From Sutterella sp. (GTDB taxonomy: Bacteria > Pseudomonadota > Gammaproteobacteria > Burkholderiales > Burkholderiaceae_F), in contig NZ_JAUNSF010000017.1 of assembly GCF_030539355.1 (NCBI RefSeq), positions 1 to 37,954 of the forward strand: 37,954 nucleotides of DNA, read 5' to 3'. Under the pieces are notes generated by a model. That model worked only from the letters and a program-made list of their open reading frames with translations, searched no databases and was not told the DNA's origin. Of the stretch, positions 26,311-36,353 are shown piece by piece; the stretch's first letter is position 1; every line of letters begins with the position of its first letter. The translations under genes and the position numbers were made by a program.

Positions 26311-27174
26311 TCAGATGTACTTGCCGCCGTCCGAGGGTTCGCCCTCGGCGAACGAATCGCCGGAGACATCGGCGTCGGCGCGGTCGCGCTCGGCCTCGCT
26401 CTCGCGGAACTCGTTCTCAAGACGGCGCTCGTGCTCGGCGCTTTCCTCGGTGTGCGGGATGCCGGTCTCGGCAAGGCGGCTCGGAAGGGCGGCCACGGCT
26501 TCGGCGAGCGTGGCGCTGATCTTCGGATAGAGCTCGGACTTCACGACAACGCGCATGAGATCCGCGACGGTGCCGGAGCCGGTCTTGTCCATGATCGAGG
26601 CACGGTGCGCCTCGACCGTCTTGATAGAGATGCCGAGGTCGTCGGCGATCTGCTTGTTCAAGCGGCCGTTGACAATGCGCTCAAGCACCTGCTGCTCGCG
26701 GGGCGTGAGCTTTTCAATCAGCGCACGGTTCTGCACGAGCATCTGACGGCGGGAGAAGAGCTCCTTCGCGGTGCGCATGGCGCGCTCGACGAGCTTCTGA
26801 AGCTGGGGTTGCTGGAAGGGCTTCTGGATGAAGTCCATCGCGCCGCGCTTGAAGGCCTGGACGGCCTGCGGAACGTCACCGTGGCCGGTGATGAAGATGA
26901 AGGGGGCGTCAATGCGGCGGCGCAGGAGGTGATCCTGCACATCGGCGCCCGACATGCCGGGCATCCTCAGATCGCAGAGGATGACGGAAGGGACGTTCTC
27001 GTTGAACTGGGCGATGAAGGTCTCGCCGCTCTCATAGTCCTCGACGCGGTAGTGTGTGGATTCGAGGAGCCACTTGATCGACTCGCGCACATCCGCGTCA
27101 TCGTCGATGACGTAGACCAGGCCGTTGCGGTTGTCGCCAGGCAGTTCGTTTGTGTAGTCGTAGCTGGAAAGCAT
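26311..27174 (-). CDS. FixJ-family response regulator (DctR-like)
   Basis: The protein is the DNA-binding partner of the adjacent kinase. Residues 18-125 form a receiver domain with DDD at 24-26, phospho-acceptor Asp68 in CDLRMPG and Lys118 in QKPF. Residues 156-212 form a LuxR-type helix-turn-helix (LTPREQQVLERIVNG, IADDLGISIKTVEAHR). Residues from about 215 to 287 are an unusual glutamate-rich tail; FixJ relatives normally end soon after the helix-turn-helix. ATG 27174 has AGGAG upstream, at rather long spacing. The partner kinase is upstream in the same operon (115-base gap). With a DctS-like kinase, control of dicarboxylate or other carbon-acid uptake is plausible but unproven. Confidence 0.92.
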   Translation of the reverse strand: MLSSYDYTNELPGDNRNGLVYVIDDDADVRESIKWLLESTHYRVEDYESGETFIAQFNENVPSVILCDLRMPGMSGADVQDHLLRRRIDAPFIFITGHGDVPQAVQAFKRGAMDFIQKPFQQPQLQKLVERAMRTAKELFSRRQMLVQNRALIEKLTPREQQVLERIVNGRLNKQIADDLGISIKTVEAHRASIMDKTGSGTVADLMRVVVKSELYPKISATLAEAVAALPSRLAETGIPHTEESAEHERRLENEFRESEAERDRADADVSGDSFAEGEPSDGGKYI

Positions 27175-27289
27175 TCTGGGGGGTTCTCCTTTCTGCAAAT
27201 TTAATTCTAGCAACAACCATTAGCGGAAAACCCGCAGATGACGGCAGAGGGACTGTCAGAAAGGACCTTTGAGTGTTGAGGGAGCGCGC

Positions 27290-29701
27290 TTAAACGGGAG
27301 CGGACGGGGTCACATCATCCCCGGTGAGAACCGGAACGGTGAAGGAGAAAGTGGAGCCCCCGCCGGGCGTCGTGCGCATGATGAGCTCGCCGCCGTGAAG
27401 CTCGGCGATCGAGCGGCAGATGTTGAGTCCCATGCCCATGCCTTCGTTCTTCGTGGAGTAGAAGGCATCGAAGAGCTTCGGGCGGGCCTCCTCGGGAATG
27501 CCGGGGCCGTGGTCGATGACGCTGAAGCGGATGCGCGACGTGTCTGGCGTGTCAAGCTTCACGTCAAGCTCGATCGAGCGGTTCGTGGTCCCCGCGGAGG
27601 CGCAGGCCTCCATCGCGTTCTTCAGAAGATTGAGGAGCAGCTGCTCGAGCATCACCGAGTCGCCCTGCATGATGGGCAGGCCCTCGGCGACGGAAAGCGT
27701 GATGGTGCTGTCGAACTTTCTCGCCTGGATGTTCGCGAGCTCAAGCGTCTCCTGAATCACCGTCTGCACGGCCACGGGCTCGAGCTTCGCGTCGGTCTTG
27801 CGGGCGAAGCCGCGGATGCGCTGAATGATGCGGCCGGCGCGCTGCGCCTGGTTCTCGATCTTCTGGAAGCTCTGTGCCTCACGCTCCTTGGAGAGGGTTC
27901 CGGAGGCGAGCATCGTGGCCGCGGCATTGGCGTAGTTGGCGATCGCCGCGAGCGGCTGATTGAGCTCGTGGGCGAGCGAACTCGCCATCTCGCCCATGGT
28001 GACGAGGCGCTGCGTGGATTCGGCGCGGCGCACCTGCGCCTCGCGCGCGAGCTCAAGTTCGCGGCGGGCGGTGATGTCGATCGCGATCATCATGATCGCG
28101 GACTCGGAGCGGGTCCAGACGATCGGCTGGGAGCGGACATCGAACCAGCGGCCCGACTCCTCGTCGAAGATGCCTTCGCTCTGCACCGAGGCGGGCGTTT
28201 CCTCAAGCTTCTTCAAAAGTGTCGCGGCTCCCTCCGGACGGTCGCTGAAGAGCGTGCGGTAAGCGCGGTTCGCGAAGTAAAGCCGTTCACGGCCGGGTTC
28301 GGAAAGGACGGCGAGCGCGCTCGCCATCGACTCCACGACTCGGGTGAAGCGTTCGTTCGCTGCCTCGACGCGGGTCTTTGCGGTCACGAGCGGTGTGACG
28401 TCAAAGAGCGCGCCGATCGTGCCGAAGGGACGTCCTGCTTCATTGAGAAGCGGAGAGAGACGGAGTTCCGCCCAGAACGCCTCGCCGTTCTTGCGCCTTG
28501 CCTGGAAGCGCAGCGACTCGGGCAGGGTCTCGGATCTTCTGAGCGCTGCGGTGAGGCTTGGCTTCACCTTCTCGGCCCAGTAGGGATAGGGCGGCTCAAT
28601 GCCGAGGAGCTCATCGGCGGGGTAGCCCACGATCCGCGGGAAGGTTTCGTTCACGTAGAGGATGCGGCCCGAGAGATCCGCCACACGGAGCCCCACCACC
28701 GCGGACTCGGACATAGCACGGCGCAGCGAATATTCGGTCTGCAGCAGCCGGTGCGAGTGATGCTGCTGCCGCTGATAGTAGAAGACGATGCACACCGCCA
28801 GGAGCAGCATCACCGCGAGGCCCGCCACGGTGAAATACTGCATGCGGTTCGTGGTGAAGAGAGCGTGCTCGTAGCTCCTTGCAGAGAGCGTCATGCGCTC
28901 GCCGGGCACCTGCTCAAGGAACAGGAGCGGCGCCTGATAGAGAATCGGCGCGGCGAGCGATGAGGTCGCAATGTCCCTCTTTGCCGGTGCCTGCCGTCCC
29001 GCTACGGGACGGTCGTTCAGCATGAGCGTGAAGGTGTAGTGCGCGTTCGTGATGCGCTGCTCGGATCCCTTCAGGAGCCCCGTGAGATCCAGACGCGCGA
29101 CGAGCACGTGCGCCCGGGTCGGTGCGGGGACGACGAGGTTGAGGAAGACGTGGTCGGAATTCGGACTGGAATAGAAGGGCGTGCTCGTCGAGCGATCACT
29201 CGCGAGCACGAGTCCGATTGCGCGCAACGTGGGGGCGTCCTGGATGTTGGCGCCCGGACTGAAGATGTTCGCCACCTGCGCTGTCGTGGAGCGCCAGGCG
29301 TGCTGCACATCGCCTTCCTTCGAGATGAGCGCGATCTCGATCACTTCCCGGCGGTCCGTCATCAGGGTCGAGGCGGAGAGCTCGGCCGAGGCGGCGGAGA
29401 AGCCTCCGTCCGAGGAATGCATCAGACGCATCGAGAGCTTCTGCAGGATCTCGGCCGTGCCGGTGACGCGGGCCTCAAGCGACTGGGCGACGAGATCCGT
29501 GGACTGCTTGAGGCGGATTTCCTCGGCTTCACGATCCGCGTCAATCACGAGCCAGGAGAGGCCGAGCAGGAACGCCGCCACGAGAAAGAGCGCGGCCCAG
29601 GACGCCCACAGCGCGTGCTGCGTGAGCACGGGCAGGTTGTCTTCGGAGTTGAGGTTGCGGAATGCGTCCGCAATCAGCGGATCGGGCAGGTCGGAGGACA
29701 T
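27290..29701 (-). CDS. Membrane sensor histidine kinase with two PAS domains (DctS-like)
   Basis: The 803-residue protein is an inner-membrane sensor. A first membrane segment spans about 31-53 and a second about 289-309, bracketing a periplasmic domain of some 235 residues that should bind the signal. Two cytoplasmic PAS domains follow (about 325-435, containing NETFPRIVGYPADELLG and PPYPYW; and 450-545). Next come the phosphorylation block MASSLAHELNQPLAAIANYAN with His578 and the ATPase domain (DHGPGIPEEARPKLFDAFYSTK, GMGMGLNICRS). The HELNQPLAAI type and a FixJ-family partner resemble DctS/DctR, which sense C4-dicarboxylates, but related TtrS-type kinases share much of this layout. The signal cannot be read from sequence. 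The ribosome binding site is weak. Confidence 0.93.
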   Translation of the reverse strand: MSSDLPDPLIADAFRNLNSEDNLPVLTQHALWASWAALFLVAAFLLGLSWLVIDADREAEEIRLKQSTDLVAQSLEARVTGTAEILQKLSMRLMHSSDGGFSAASAELSASTLMTDRREVIEIALISKEGDVQHAWRSTTAQVANIFSPGANIQDAPTLRAIGLVLASDRSTSTPFYSSPNSDHVFLNLVVPAPTRAHVLVARLDLTGLLKGSEQRITNAHYTFTLMLNDRPVAGRQAPAKRDIATSSLAAPILYQAPLLFLEQVPGERMTLSARSYEHALFTTNRMQYFTVAGLAVMLLLAVCIVFYYQRQQHHSHRLLQTEYSLRRAMSESAVVGLRVADLSGRILYVNETFPRIVGYPADELLGIEPPYPYWAEKVKPSLTAALRRSETLPESLRFQARRKNGEAFWAELRLSPLLNEAGRPFGTIGALFDVTPLVTAKTRVEAANERFTRVVESMASALAVLSEPGRERLYFANRAYRTLFSDRPEGAATLLKKLEETPASVQSEGIFDEESGRWFDVRSQPIVWTRSESAIMMIAIDITARRELELAREAQVRRAESTQRLVTMGEMASSLAHELNQPLAAIANYANAAATMLASGTLSKEREAQSFQKIENQAQRAGRIIQRIRGFARKTDAKLEPVAVQTVIQETLELANIQARKFDSTITLSVAEGLPIMQGDSVMLEQLLLNLLKNAMEACASAGTTNRSIELDVKLDTPDTSRIRFSVIDHGPGIPEEARPKLFDAFYSTKNEGMGMGLNICRSIAELHGGELIMRTTPGGGSTFSFTVPVLTGDDVTPSAPV

Positions 29702-30030
29702 CGCGGTAGGAAATCTGGCGCCGGTGAAGTCAAGTGCATGTACATTCTAGAGGCCTCTTCCCGGGGCAAAGCTGTCGCCGAACGCCCCGATGGCCAAACT
29801 TCACCAATCCCGGCGGCTTTTGCGAGGGATTCCCTAGGGTCGGGGAAACGGACAGGGAGCGCGGCTTCTAAAATGTCGCCTGCGGGAAAAGCGTGCCTGA
29901 GCTCCGACAGCGGCGGGAGTGCGCTTTCCGACCAGATACCGATTACTTCACGTCCGCGGCGGGTGAGGAGCGTTTCTTCACTACAGTCCGCGGACAGGTT
30001 CGTCCGTCTTCCCATCAAAGGAGCCTGCCC
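29702..30030. other. Divergent intergenic region between the kinase gene and rpiA
   Basis: No convincing gene is seen in these 329 bases. Possible -10 elements are TAGAAT on the minus strand (29746-29751) and TAAAAT on the plus strand (29869-29874), but neither has a good -35. The AAAGGAG site of rpiA is at the right end. Confidence 0.4.
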
Positions 30031-30696
30031 ATGCCTACCCTCACGCAGAATGAACTCAAGCGTCTCGTCGCCCATGCCGCGCTCGACTACGTTGCTCCGG
30101 GCGAGGTGCTCGGCGTCGGCACCGGCTCGACGGTCGACATGCTCATCGACCAGCTGCCCGAGATCCGTGACCGCATCCCGGCCTGCGTGTCGAGCTCCGA
30201 GCGCTCGACCAAGCGCCTTGAGGCCCTCGGCTTCAAGGTGCTCGACCTCAATGCCGTCGACTCGATCGGTGTCTACATTGACGGCGCCGACGAGATCGAC
30301 CCGGGCTTCTCGATGATCAAGGGCGGCGGCGGCGCGCTCACGCGCGAGAAGATCGTCGCCTCCGCGGCGAAGAAGTTCGTCTGCATCGCGGATGCCTCGA
30401 AGAAGGTCGATGTGCTCGGCCGCTTCCCGCTCCCCGTGGAAGTGATCCCGATGGCCGCGGGCGTTGTCCGCCGCAGGCTTGAGGCGCTTGGCGCCCAGGT
30501 GAAGCTGCGCGACTTTGTCACCGACAACGGCTGCAGGATTCTCGATGCCGCCGGTCTCAGGATCAATGATCCGAAGGGGCTCGAGGCGGTGATCAACGCC
30601 TGGCCCGGCGTCGTCACCGTCGGTCTTTTCGCCGAGCGCGGCGCGGATGTGCTTCTCCTCGGCACGGCCGACGGCGTGAAGACCTTCACCCGCTGA
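30031..30696 (+). CDS. rpiA: Ribose-5-phosphate isomerase A
   Basis: RpiA interconverts ribulose-5-phosphate and ribose-5-phosphate in the pentose phosphate pathway. The 221-residue product (E. coli 219) shows the family motifs [40 protein letters not shown] (catalytic Asp/Glu region), [14 protein letters not shown], and [13 protein letters not shown] 30031 is preceded by AAAGGAG; a longer frame from 29893 is non-conserved leader. It stands alone on the plus strand, followed by hairpins. Confidence 0.97.
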   Translation: MPTLTQNELKRLVAHAALDYVAPGEVLGVGTGSTVDMLIDQLPEIRDRIPACVSSSERSTKRLEALGFKVLDLNAVDSIGVYIDGADEIDPGFSMIKGGGGALTREKIVASAAKKFVCIADASKKVDVLGRFPLPVEVIPMAAGVVRRRLEALGAQVKLRDFVTDNGCRILDAAGLRINDPKGLEAVINAWPGVVTVGLFAERGADVLLLGTADGVKTFTR

Positions 30697-30773
30697 GAAG
30701 TCTTTTCTGAGGTTCCGGGCCTTCGTCTCCGATTCAGGTCCCTGTTTCAGTGGTGGCTGCCTCCGGCAGCCCA

Positions 30774-30806
30774 AGAAAAAGCCCGGCATCGCAAAATGTC
30801 GGGCTT
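30774..30806 (-). terminator. Bidirectional terminator between rpiA and yggX
   Basis: AAGCCCGGCAT / ATGTCGGGCTT (30779-30789 with 30796-30806) is an 11-pair stem with one G-T pair. Minus-strand reading gives a TTTTTCTT tract, ideal for yggX; plus-strand reading gives CCTTCTGTCTC for rpiA. A second stem GGCTGCC/GGCAGCC lies at 30755-30771. Confidence 0.8.
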
Positions 30807-30832
30807 CCTTCTGTCTCTGCGCAGCAGACGGA

Positions 30833-31114
30833 TCAGTTTCCTTCCGGATGCGGCGTGTAGTTCGGAACGGTCTCAGCCTGGCCGTCGCCGAAGAAGTAGC
30901 GCTCGCACTGGGTCATCAGATGCTGACGGGCGGAGAGGTCGGCGAGATTGAGCTGGTACTCGTTCACCATCATCGTCTGCAGACGCGTCCATTCGTCCCA
31001 GGCTTCCTTGCTGACGTTGAGCCAGATGCGCTTGCCGAGTTCGCCGGGGAACGGCGGGTAGACGAGGCCCTCGGCTTCCTTCTTGAGTTTGACGCAGTTG
31101 ACCATGCGGGCCAT
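30833..31114 (-). CDS. yggX: Fe(II)-trafficking protein YggX
   Basis: YggX is a small cytoplasmic protein that helps protect iron-sulfur clusters from oxidative damage. The 93-residue product (E. coli 91) contains the family pattern: [17 protein letters not shown] with the conserved Cys7, [31 protein letters not shown], and [23 protein letters not shown] 31114 has GGAG upstream; the longer frame to 31207 is leader. It is divergent from hrpA across 273 bases. Confidence 0.95.
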   Translation of the reverse strand: MARMVNCVKLKKEAEGLVYPPFPGELGKRIWLNVSKEAWDEWTRLQTMMVNEYQLNLADLSARQHLMTQCERYFFGDGQAETVPNYTPHPEGN

Positions 31115-31290
31115 TTTTAGACTCCAAAAGTGACGGTCATCCCGTCCCGTCCGGACACCCCGGCGAGGCGGAAAGGGGGAATTCGTTTCAGGCCACTGAG
31201 TGTACACGAGCCCGGGGCCCGCGGAGTCTGCGGGTCAAGTACGGAGAACCGCTACGGGCGCCCGCGCGGAGGCCGTACGCCCGGCCTTCC

Positions 31291-31296
31291 TATAAT
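31291..31296 (+). promoter_or_regulatory. Candidate -10 element before hrpA
   Basis: A perfect TATAAT in GC-rich surroundings lies 91 bases before the hrpA ATG. No recognisable -35 hexamer is present at 16-18 bases, so strength and use are uncertain. Confidence 0.35.
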
Positions 31297-31387
31297 GCGC
31301 GGGAATTTGAGAGTAAGGAATGCGCTCGGACGGACGGCGCCATTCAGGCTCTGTGCTGTTGAGTGATCAGATATTTCAGGAATTTTC

Positions 31388-34300
31388 ATGGCGGACAATC
31401 GTGCTCTTTTCGCGGCCTTCCAGAAGGTCCGGGCGGACGTGGATCAGGCGCTTGAGGAAACGCGAAAGAAGGAGGCGCTGGCGCGTGAAGCGGAGGAGCG
31501 CCGGCGTCTTGAGGAAAAGCGCGCGAAGCGGGCTGGCGTTTCTTCCCTGGGCTCAAGGCAGAGCGCAGAGAAGCATGCTGGTTCCCCGGCGAAGACCGTG
31601 AACACCCAGAGTGCGCACAGTTCCGCCGAGAGACGCCCGTCGTCACGTCCTGCTCAGCAGACCCAGGCCCCCGTCAGGAATGCCGTTCCCCAGAAGAAAG
31701 CTGGGGCTCAGCCGGTCACGTCTTCCGCGGGAACGAAGACCAGAGTCGCTCAGACGCCTGCCCGCCGTGTGCTCACCCCGAAGGGAGCTTTCGGATCGGT
31801 GCTCGCAAGCGCGGCCGAGGCGTCCGGCGCCGTCTTCCACGAGGCCGGAAGCGAGAAACCGCAGGAGTCCCGGAAGGCGGAGAAGACCCGCGCCGGCAAT
31901 GAAAAGAATGTTTCCGCGGGTCGCAGGGAGAACGAGAACCGCCGGGCTGGCGGCAATGACCGCAGGCGCGCAGAGCGCCCGGCGGGCTCGCGCCCCGCGT
32001 CCGCGGCGGATCTCGCCGATCTCACCAAGCGCGGACTCGGCAGCCGCCGTGCGGAACCCGTGAAGACGGATGCCGATGAGGACGAGGACGCACGATTTGA
32101 GCGGGCTCTCAGGAAACCCCGTCAGGCCCGCTCCGGCAGTGATGCGGAGTCGAGCCGGGAAAATGCCCCGCAGGTCCGTGATGACCGTCGTCAGGGGCGC
32201 GCCGACGGACGGTCGCAGCAGCGTGGGGATCGGCAGGGCCGTCAGGGGCGTGAGGACCGCCGTGAGCGCGGTCCGCGACTTTCGTGGGCCGAGCGCCGCA
32301 CGCCGATTCCTCCCTTTGAACTCATGCCGGGGCTGCCCGTCTCGGAGCGCGCCGACGAGATCATTCAGGCCATCCGCGAGAATCAGGTCGTCATCGTCTG
32401 CGGCGAGACGGGCTCGGGCAAGACGACGCAGCTCCCCAAGATCTGCCTCATGGCGGGCCGCGGTGAGACCGGCATGATCGGCCACACGCAGCCCCGCCGC
32501 ATCGCGGCGAGCTCCATTGCACGCCGCATCGCCGAGGAACTCAAGACCGAGGTGAGCGAGGTCGTGGGCTACAAGGTCCGCTTCACCGACCATACCGCCC
32601 CGGGCGCGTCGATCAAGCTGATGACGGACGGCATCCTGCTCGCCGAAACGCAGGGCGATCCGATGCTCCAAAGTTATGACACCATCATCATCGACGAGGC
32701 GCACGAGCGTTCGATCAACATCGACTTCCTGCTCGGATACCTGAAGCGCCTGCTCCCGAAGCGCCCCGAGCTCAAGGTGATCGTCACGTCGGCCACGATC
32801 GATGCGGAGCGCTTCGCCGAGCATTTCGCCATCGACGGCAAGCCCGCTCCGGTGCTAACGATCTCGGGCCGCACCTATCCGGTCGAGGTCCGCTACCGGC
32901 CGCTCGAAGATGTCGACGAGGGCGACGACGACCGGCTCCTCTCCGCCATCGACGACGCGGTCTCGGAGCTTGAGACCGCGGGCCGGGGCGACATCCTGAT
33001 CTTCCTCCCGGGCGAGCGCGAGATCCGCGAGGCCGCCGACTGGCTGAGAAAGACCCGCGTCGGCCGCGCCGACATCCTGCCGCTCTACGCCCGTCTCTCC
33101 GCCTCCGAACAGGACCGCGTCTTCCGTCCGTCGGGCGGCATGCGACGGATCATTCTTGCGACCAACGTGGCCGAGACCTCGGTCACCGTGCCGGGCATCC
33201 GCTACGTTGTCGACACGGGCCTCGCACGTGTGAAGCGCTACTCCTACCGCTCGAAGGTCGAGCAGCTCCTCATCGAGCCCGTGAGCCAGGCCTCGGCCAA
33301 CCAGCGCGCGGGCCGCTGCGGCCGCGTCGCCGAGGGCATCTGCATCCGCCTCTTTGACGAGAACGACTTCAACCGCCGTCCGGCCTTCACGGATCCGGAG
33401 ATCATGCGCTCGAACCTTGCGGCAGTGATCCTGCGCGCGATGGCTCTGCACCTCGGCGACATCCGTGAGTTCCCCTTCGTGCAGGCCCCGCCCCCGAAGG
33501 CATTCGCCGACGGTTTCGCGATCCTCTCCGAACTCGGCTGCATCGAGGGCGAGGGGGATGATCCGAAACTCACCGCCGTGGGCGAGGCGCTCTCGCGCCT
33601 CCCCGTGGATCCGAGACTCGGCCGCATGCTGCTCGAGGGCTCGAAGCGGAATGCCCTCCGAGAACTCCTCATCATTTCCTCCGGCCTTTCCGTTCAGGAT
33701 CCGAGGGAGCGTCCGATTGACCAGCAGCAGGCTGCGGACGAGGCGCACAAGAAGCTCTCCGACGAACGCTCCGACTTCCTCTCCTACGTGAAGCTCTGGG
33801 ACTGGGTTGCGAAGGCCCGTGCCTCGAAGGAGAGCAACCGCAAGCTTGACCAGGAACTGAAGCGCCGCTTCCTCTCGCCCCGGCGTCTGCGCGAATGGCG
33901 CGAGGTCGAGGGGCAGCTCCGCACGCTTGTCGAGGATCTCGGCTGGCGCATGAACGCCGAGCCCGCCACCTACGAGGAAGTGCACCGCGCGCTCCTCTCC
34001 GGCCTCCTCGGCAACATCGGCTCCAAGACCGTCGAGAGCGACTTCCGCGCGCCGCCCTATGCGGGCGCACGCGGCATCAAGTTCTGGATCTGGCCGGGGT
34101 CGGTACGCGCAAAGAAGGGCGGCCGCTGGGTCCTCGCGGGTCAGATCGTCGAGACCTCGAAGCTCTACGCGCGCTGCGTGGCGGACATCGAGCCCGAGTG
34201 GATCGAGCAGGCCGCGGGAAGCCTCATCCGCAAGTCCTGGAGCGAGCCGCACTGGGAGAAGCGCCGCGGCGAAGTCGTGGCGATGGAGCGGGGCACGCTC

Positions 34301-36058
34301 TACGGTCTCACGCTCTACCAGCAGCGCCGCGTCACCTTTGCAAAGCACGACCCGAAGCTCTGCCGCGAGATCTTCATCCGCGAGGCGCTGGTCGAGGGCG
34401 AGCTCGATGCGAAGCTGCCCTTCTACCAGCACAACCAGAGGCTCGTGCGCGAGATCGAGGAGCTCGAGCACAAGACACGCCGTCCGGACGTGCTCGTTGA
34501 TGACGAGCTCATCTTCGCCTTCTACGATCGAGAACTCCCGCAGGATGTTCTGTCGCTCAAGACGCTCGAGTCGTGGCTCGATCAGGTGAAGGCCGAGAAG
34601 CCGAAGGCTCTGCAGCTCACCCGTGACGAACTGATGCGCCATGACGCCGCCGGCGTCACGACCGAATGGTTCCCGAAGATGATCGAGATGGCCGGGGTCG
34701 AGATGGCGCTTGCCTATCAGTTCGAACCGGGAAGCCCCCGTGATGGCGTCACGATGACCGTGCCGCTCTTCGCGCTCAATCAGCTTGATCCCGTCCGCGC
34801 CGAGTGGCTCGTCCCCGGCATGGTGAAGGAGAAGGCGCAGGCGCTCCTCAAGACCCTTCCGCAGAAGATCCGTCGCAACTGCGTCCCGCTCCCCGAGTTT
34901 GCCGCAGGGTTCCTCACCCGCTCGGGCGGGGGTGTCCCCCAGAGGAAGGGATTCCTCGAGGCGCTCGCCGACGACGTGCGCGAGGAGACCGGCGTTCCCT
35001 GCCGTCCGAGCGACTTCAAGCTTGAGCAGCTCGCCCCGCACCTCATCCTCAACTTCAAGGTCGTCGACGAGCACGGCCGTCAGCTCGCGATGGGCCGCAA
35101 CCTTGCGGAACTCCGCGCCGAGCTCGGCGCCGAGGCGCAGGCCACCTTCCGTCAGGTGGCCGAGCAGGATGCGGCCGTCGCGAAGGATCTCGGCGGCGAG
35201 ATCACGAACTGGACGTTCGGCGAACTCCCCGAGCTCATGGAGATCGAGCGCAAGGGCAAGACCCTGATCGGACACCCGGCGATCGTGGACGCGGGCGAGG
35301 CCTGCGCCATCGAAGTCTTCGACGATCCGCTCGAGGCCGCGAAGGCGCATCGCAAAGGCCTGAGAAAGCTCTTCCGCCTGACGCTGCGAGAGCAGGTGAA
35401 GTTCGTGGAGCGGTCGCTCCGCGATCTCGGCCGCGTCCAGATGCAGGCATCCGTGGTTCCGGGGCTCTCGGCCAGCTTCGAGAACTTTGAGGCGCTCGAG
35501 CAGGATGTCGTCGACTGCGTGCTCGAGGCCACTGCCATGACGGATCCGCTTCCCAATGACGAACTTTCCTTCCAGACGAGAAGGGAGGATGTCCGCGGAA
35601 GGCTCTCGCTCGTCGCGGGCGAGGTCTCGAGGCTCCTGACTGAGATCGCTACCACGGCGACGGTGATTCCCCTGAAGCTCAAGCGCGCCGAGAAGTCGCT
35701 GGCCGACGAGATCAACGCCCAGCTCCTCGGGCTCTTTCCGCCGCACTTTCTGCTCTCGGCGCCGCTGACGCAGCTCATGCACTATCCGAGGTACATGAAG
35801 GCGATCGTCTACCGGCTCGATCACTATGCCGACGACCCGGCGCGCGACGCTTCGCGCGCGGCCGAGATCGCCCGGCTCGCGCTGCCGTGGACCCGTGCCG
35901 TGGCCGCCCGCCGCGGACAGCGGGATCCGCATCTTGAGGAATTCCGCTGGATGCTCGAGGAACTCCGGGTCTCGCTTTTTGCCCAGCAGCTGCGCACCCC
36001 GATGCCGGTGAGTGTCAAGCGCCTTGAGCGCATCTGGCAGTCGATCGCCCGGCTCTGA
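31388..36058 (+). CDS. hrpA: ATP-dependent RNA helicase HrpA
   Basis: HrpA is a large DEAH-box 3'-5' RNA helicase; in E. coli it has been linked to resolving stalled or collided ribosomes. The 1556-residue protein has Walker A GETGSGKTTQLPK near residue 339, DEAH at 436-439, VTSATI, and QRAGRCGR; the helicase-associated domains and the HrpA-specific C-terminal region follow to the end. E. coli HrpA has about 1300 residues; the extra length is mainly an N-terminal low-complexity stretch of roughly 300 residues rich in Arg, Lys, Glu, Ala and Ser (several EKTR, RRER and DRRQGR-like runs). The start is ATG 31388 with a modest CAGGAA site. The gene is divergent from yggX. Confidence 0.96.
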   Translation: MADNRALFAAFQKVRADVDQALEETRKKEALAREAEERRRLEEKRAKRAGVSSLGSRQSAEKHAGSPAKTVNTQSAHSSAERRPSSRPAQQTQAPVRNAVPQKKAGAQPVTSSAGTKTRVAQTPARRVLTPKGAFGSVLASAAEASGAVFHEAGSEKPQESRKAEKTRAGNEKNVSAGRRENENRRAGGNDRRRAERPAGSRPASAADLADLTKRGLGSRRAEPVKTDADEDEDARFERALRKPRQARSGSDAESSRENAPQVRDDRRQGRADGRSQQRGDRQGRQGREDRRERGPRLSWAERRTPIPPFELMPGLPVSERADEIIQAIRENQVVIVCGETGSGKTTQLPKICLMAGRGETGMIGHTQPRRIAASSIARRIAEELKTEVSEVVGYKVRFTDHTAPGASIKLMTDGILLAETQGDPMLQSYDTIIIDEAHERSINIDFLLGYLKRLLPKRPELKVIVTSATIDAERFAEHFAIDGKPAPVLTISGRTYPVEVRYRPLEDVDEGDDDRLLSAIDDAVSELETAGRGDILIFLPGEREIREAADWLRKTRVGRADILPLYARLSASEQDRVFRPSGGMRRIILATNVAETSVTVPGIRYVVDTGLARVKRYSYRSKVEQLLIEPVSQASANQRAGRCGRVAEGICIRLFDENDFNRRPAFTDPEIMRSNLAAVILRAMALHLGDIREFPFVQAPPPKAFADGFAILSELGCIEGEGDDPKLTAVGEALSRLPVDPRLGRMLLEGSKRNALRELLIISSGLSVQDPRERPIDQQQAADEAHKKLSDERSDFLSYVKLWDWVAKARASKESNRKLDQELKRRFLSPRRLREWREVEGQLRTLVEDLGWRMNAEPATYEEVHRALLSGLLGNIGSKTVESDFRAPPYAGARGIKFWIWPGSVRAKKGGRWVLAGQIVETSKLYARCVADIEPEWIEQAAGSLIRKSWSEPHWEKRRGEVVAMERGTLYGLTLYQQRRVTFAKHDPKLCREIFIREALVEGELDAKLPFYQHNQRLVREIEELEHKTRRPDVLVDDELIFAFYDRELPQDVLSLKTLESWLDQVKAEKPKALQLTRDELMRHDAAGVTTEWFPKMIEMAGVEMALAYQFEPGSPRDGVTMTVPLFALNQLDPVRAEWLVPGMVKEKAQALLKTLPQKIRRNCVPLPEFAAGFLTRSGGGVPQRKGFLEALADDVREETGVPCRPSDFKLEQLAPHLILNFKVVDEHGRQLAMGRNLAELRAELGAEAQATFRQVAEQDAAVAKDLGGEITNWTFGELPELMEIERKGKTLIGHPAIVDAGEACAIEVFDDPLEAAKAHRKGLRKLFRLTLREQVKFVERSLRDLGRVQMQASVVPGLSASFENFEALEQDVVDCVLEATAMTDPLPNDELSFQTRREDVRGRLSLVAGEVSRLLTEIATTATVIPLKLKRAEKSLADEINAQLLGLFPPHFLLSAPLTQLMHYPRYMKAIVYRLDHYADDPARDASRAAEIARLALPWTRAVAARRGQRDPHLEEFRWMLEELRVSLFAQQLRTPMPVSVKRLERIWQSIARL

Positions 36059-36353
36059 GAGAGTTCGTCTAAGGGAAAACCCTGATACTCCTGCAAAATT
36101 CAACCAAATTTGTATCAGTACCGGGTTTCGTCTTGTATGTGAGAAGCGTTTCGGAGAAAATGGAAAAATCCGCGCGGAACAGGGATCTTGTCGTCCGATG
36201 GCAGTGCTTCCCGGAGGATGACCTCTGATACGGGTTCCTGGACCGTGCATTCTCTCCCCGATTTTCTCGAACAGCGCCGTCCCTCGGGCGTATTCCCGAT
36301 GTCAGCAGGGAGAGCCGTCCGGTCACAGACTCACACACAACAAGACTACGGCG
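36059..36353 (+). other. Intergenic region between hrpA and the PBP7-type gene
   Basis: No gene is seen. CTGATAC/GTATCAG (36082-36088 with 36112-36118) encloses an AT-rich loop and is followed by GGGTTTCGTCTTG, a possible weak terminator for hrpA. Confidence 0.4.

Noticed and set aside
27269-28963. 564-codon open frame opposite the sensor kinase
   Set aside because: Antisense shadow; the kinase motifs on the minus strand are complete.
32855-36250. 1131-codon open frame opposite hrpA
   Set aside because: Third-position GC bias of hrpA keeps the antisense frame open; no domains and no plausible start signal.
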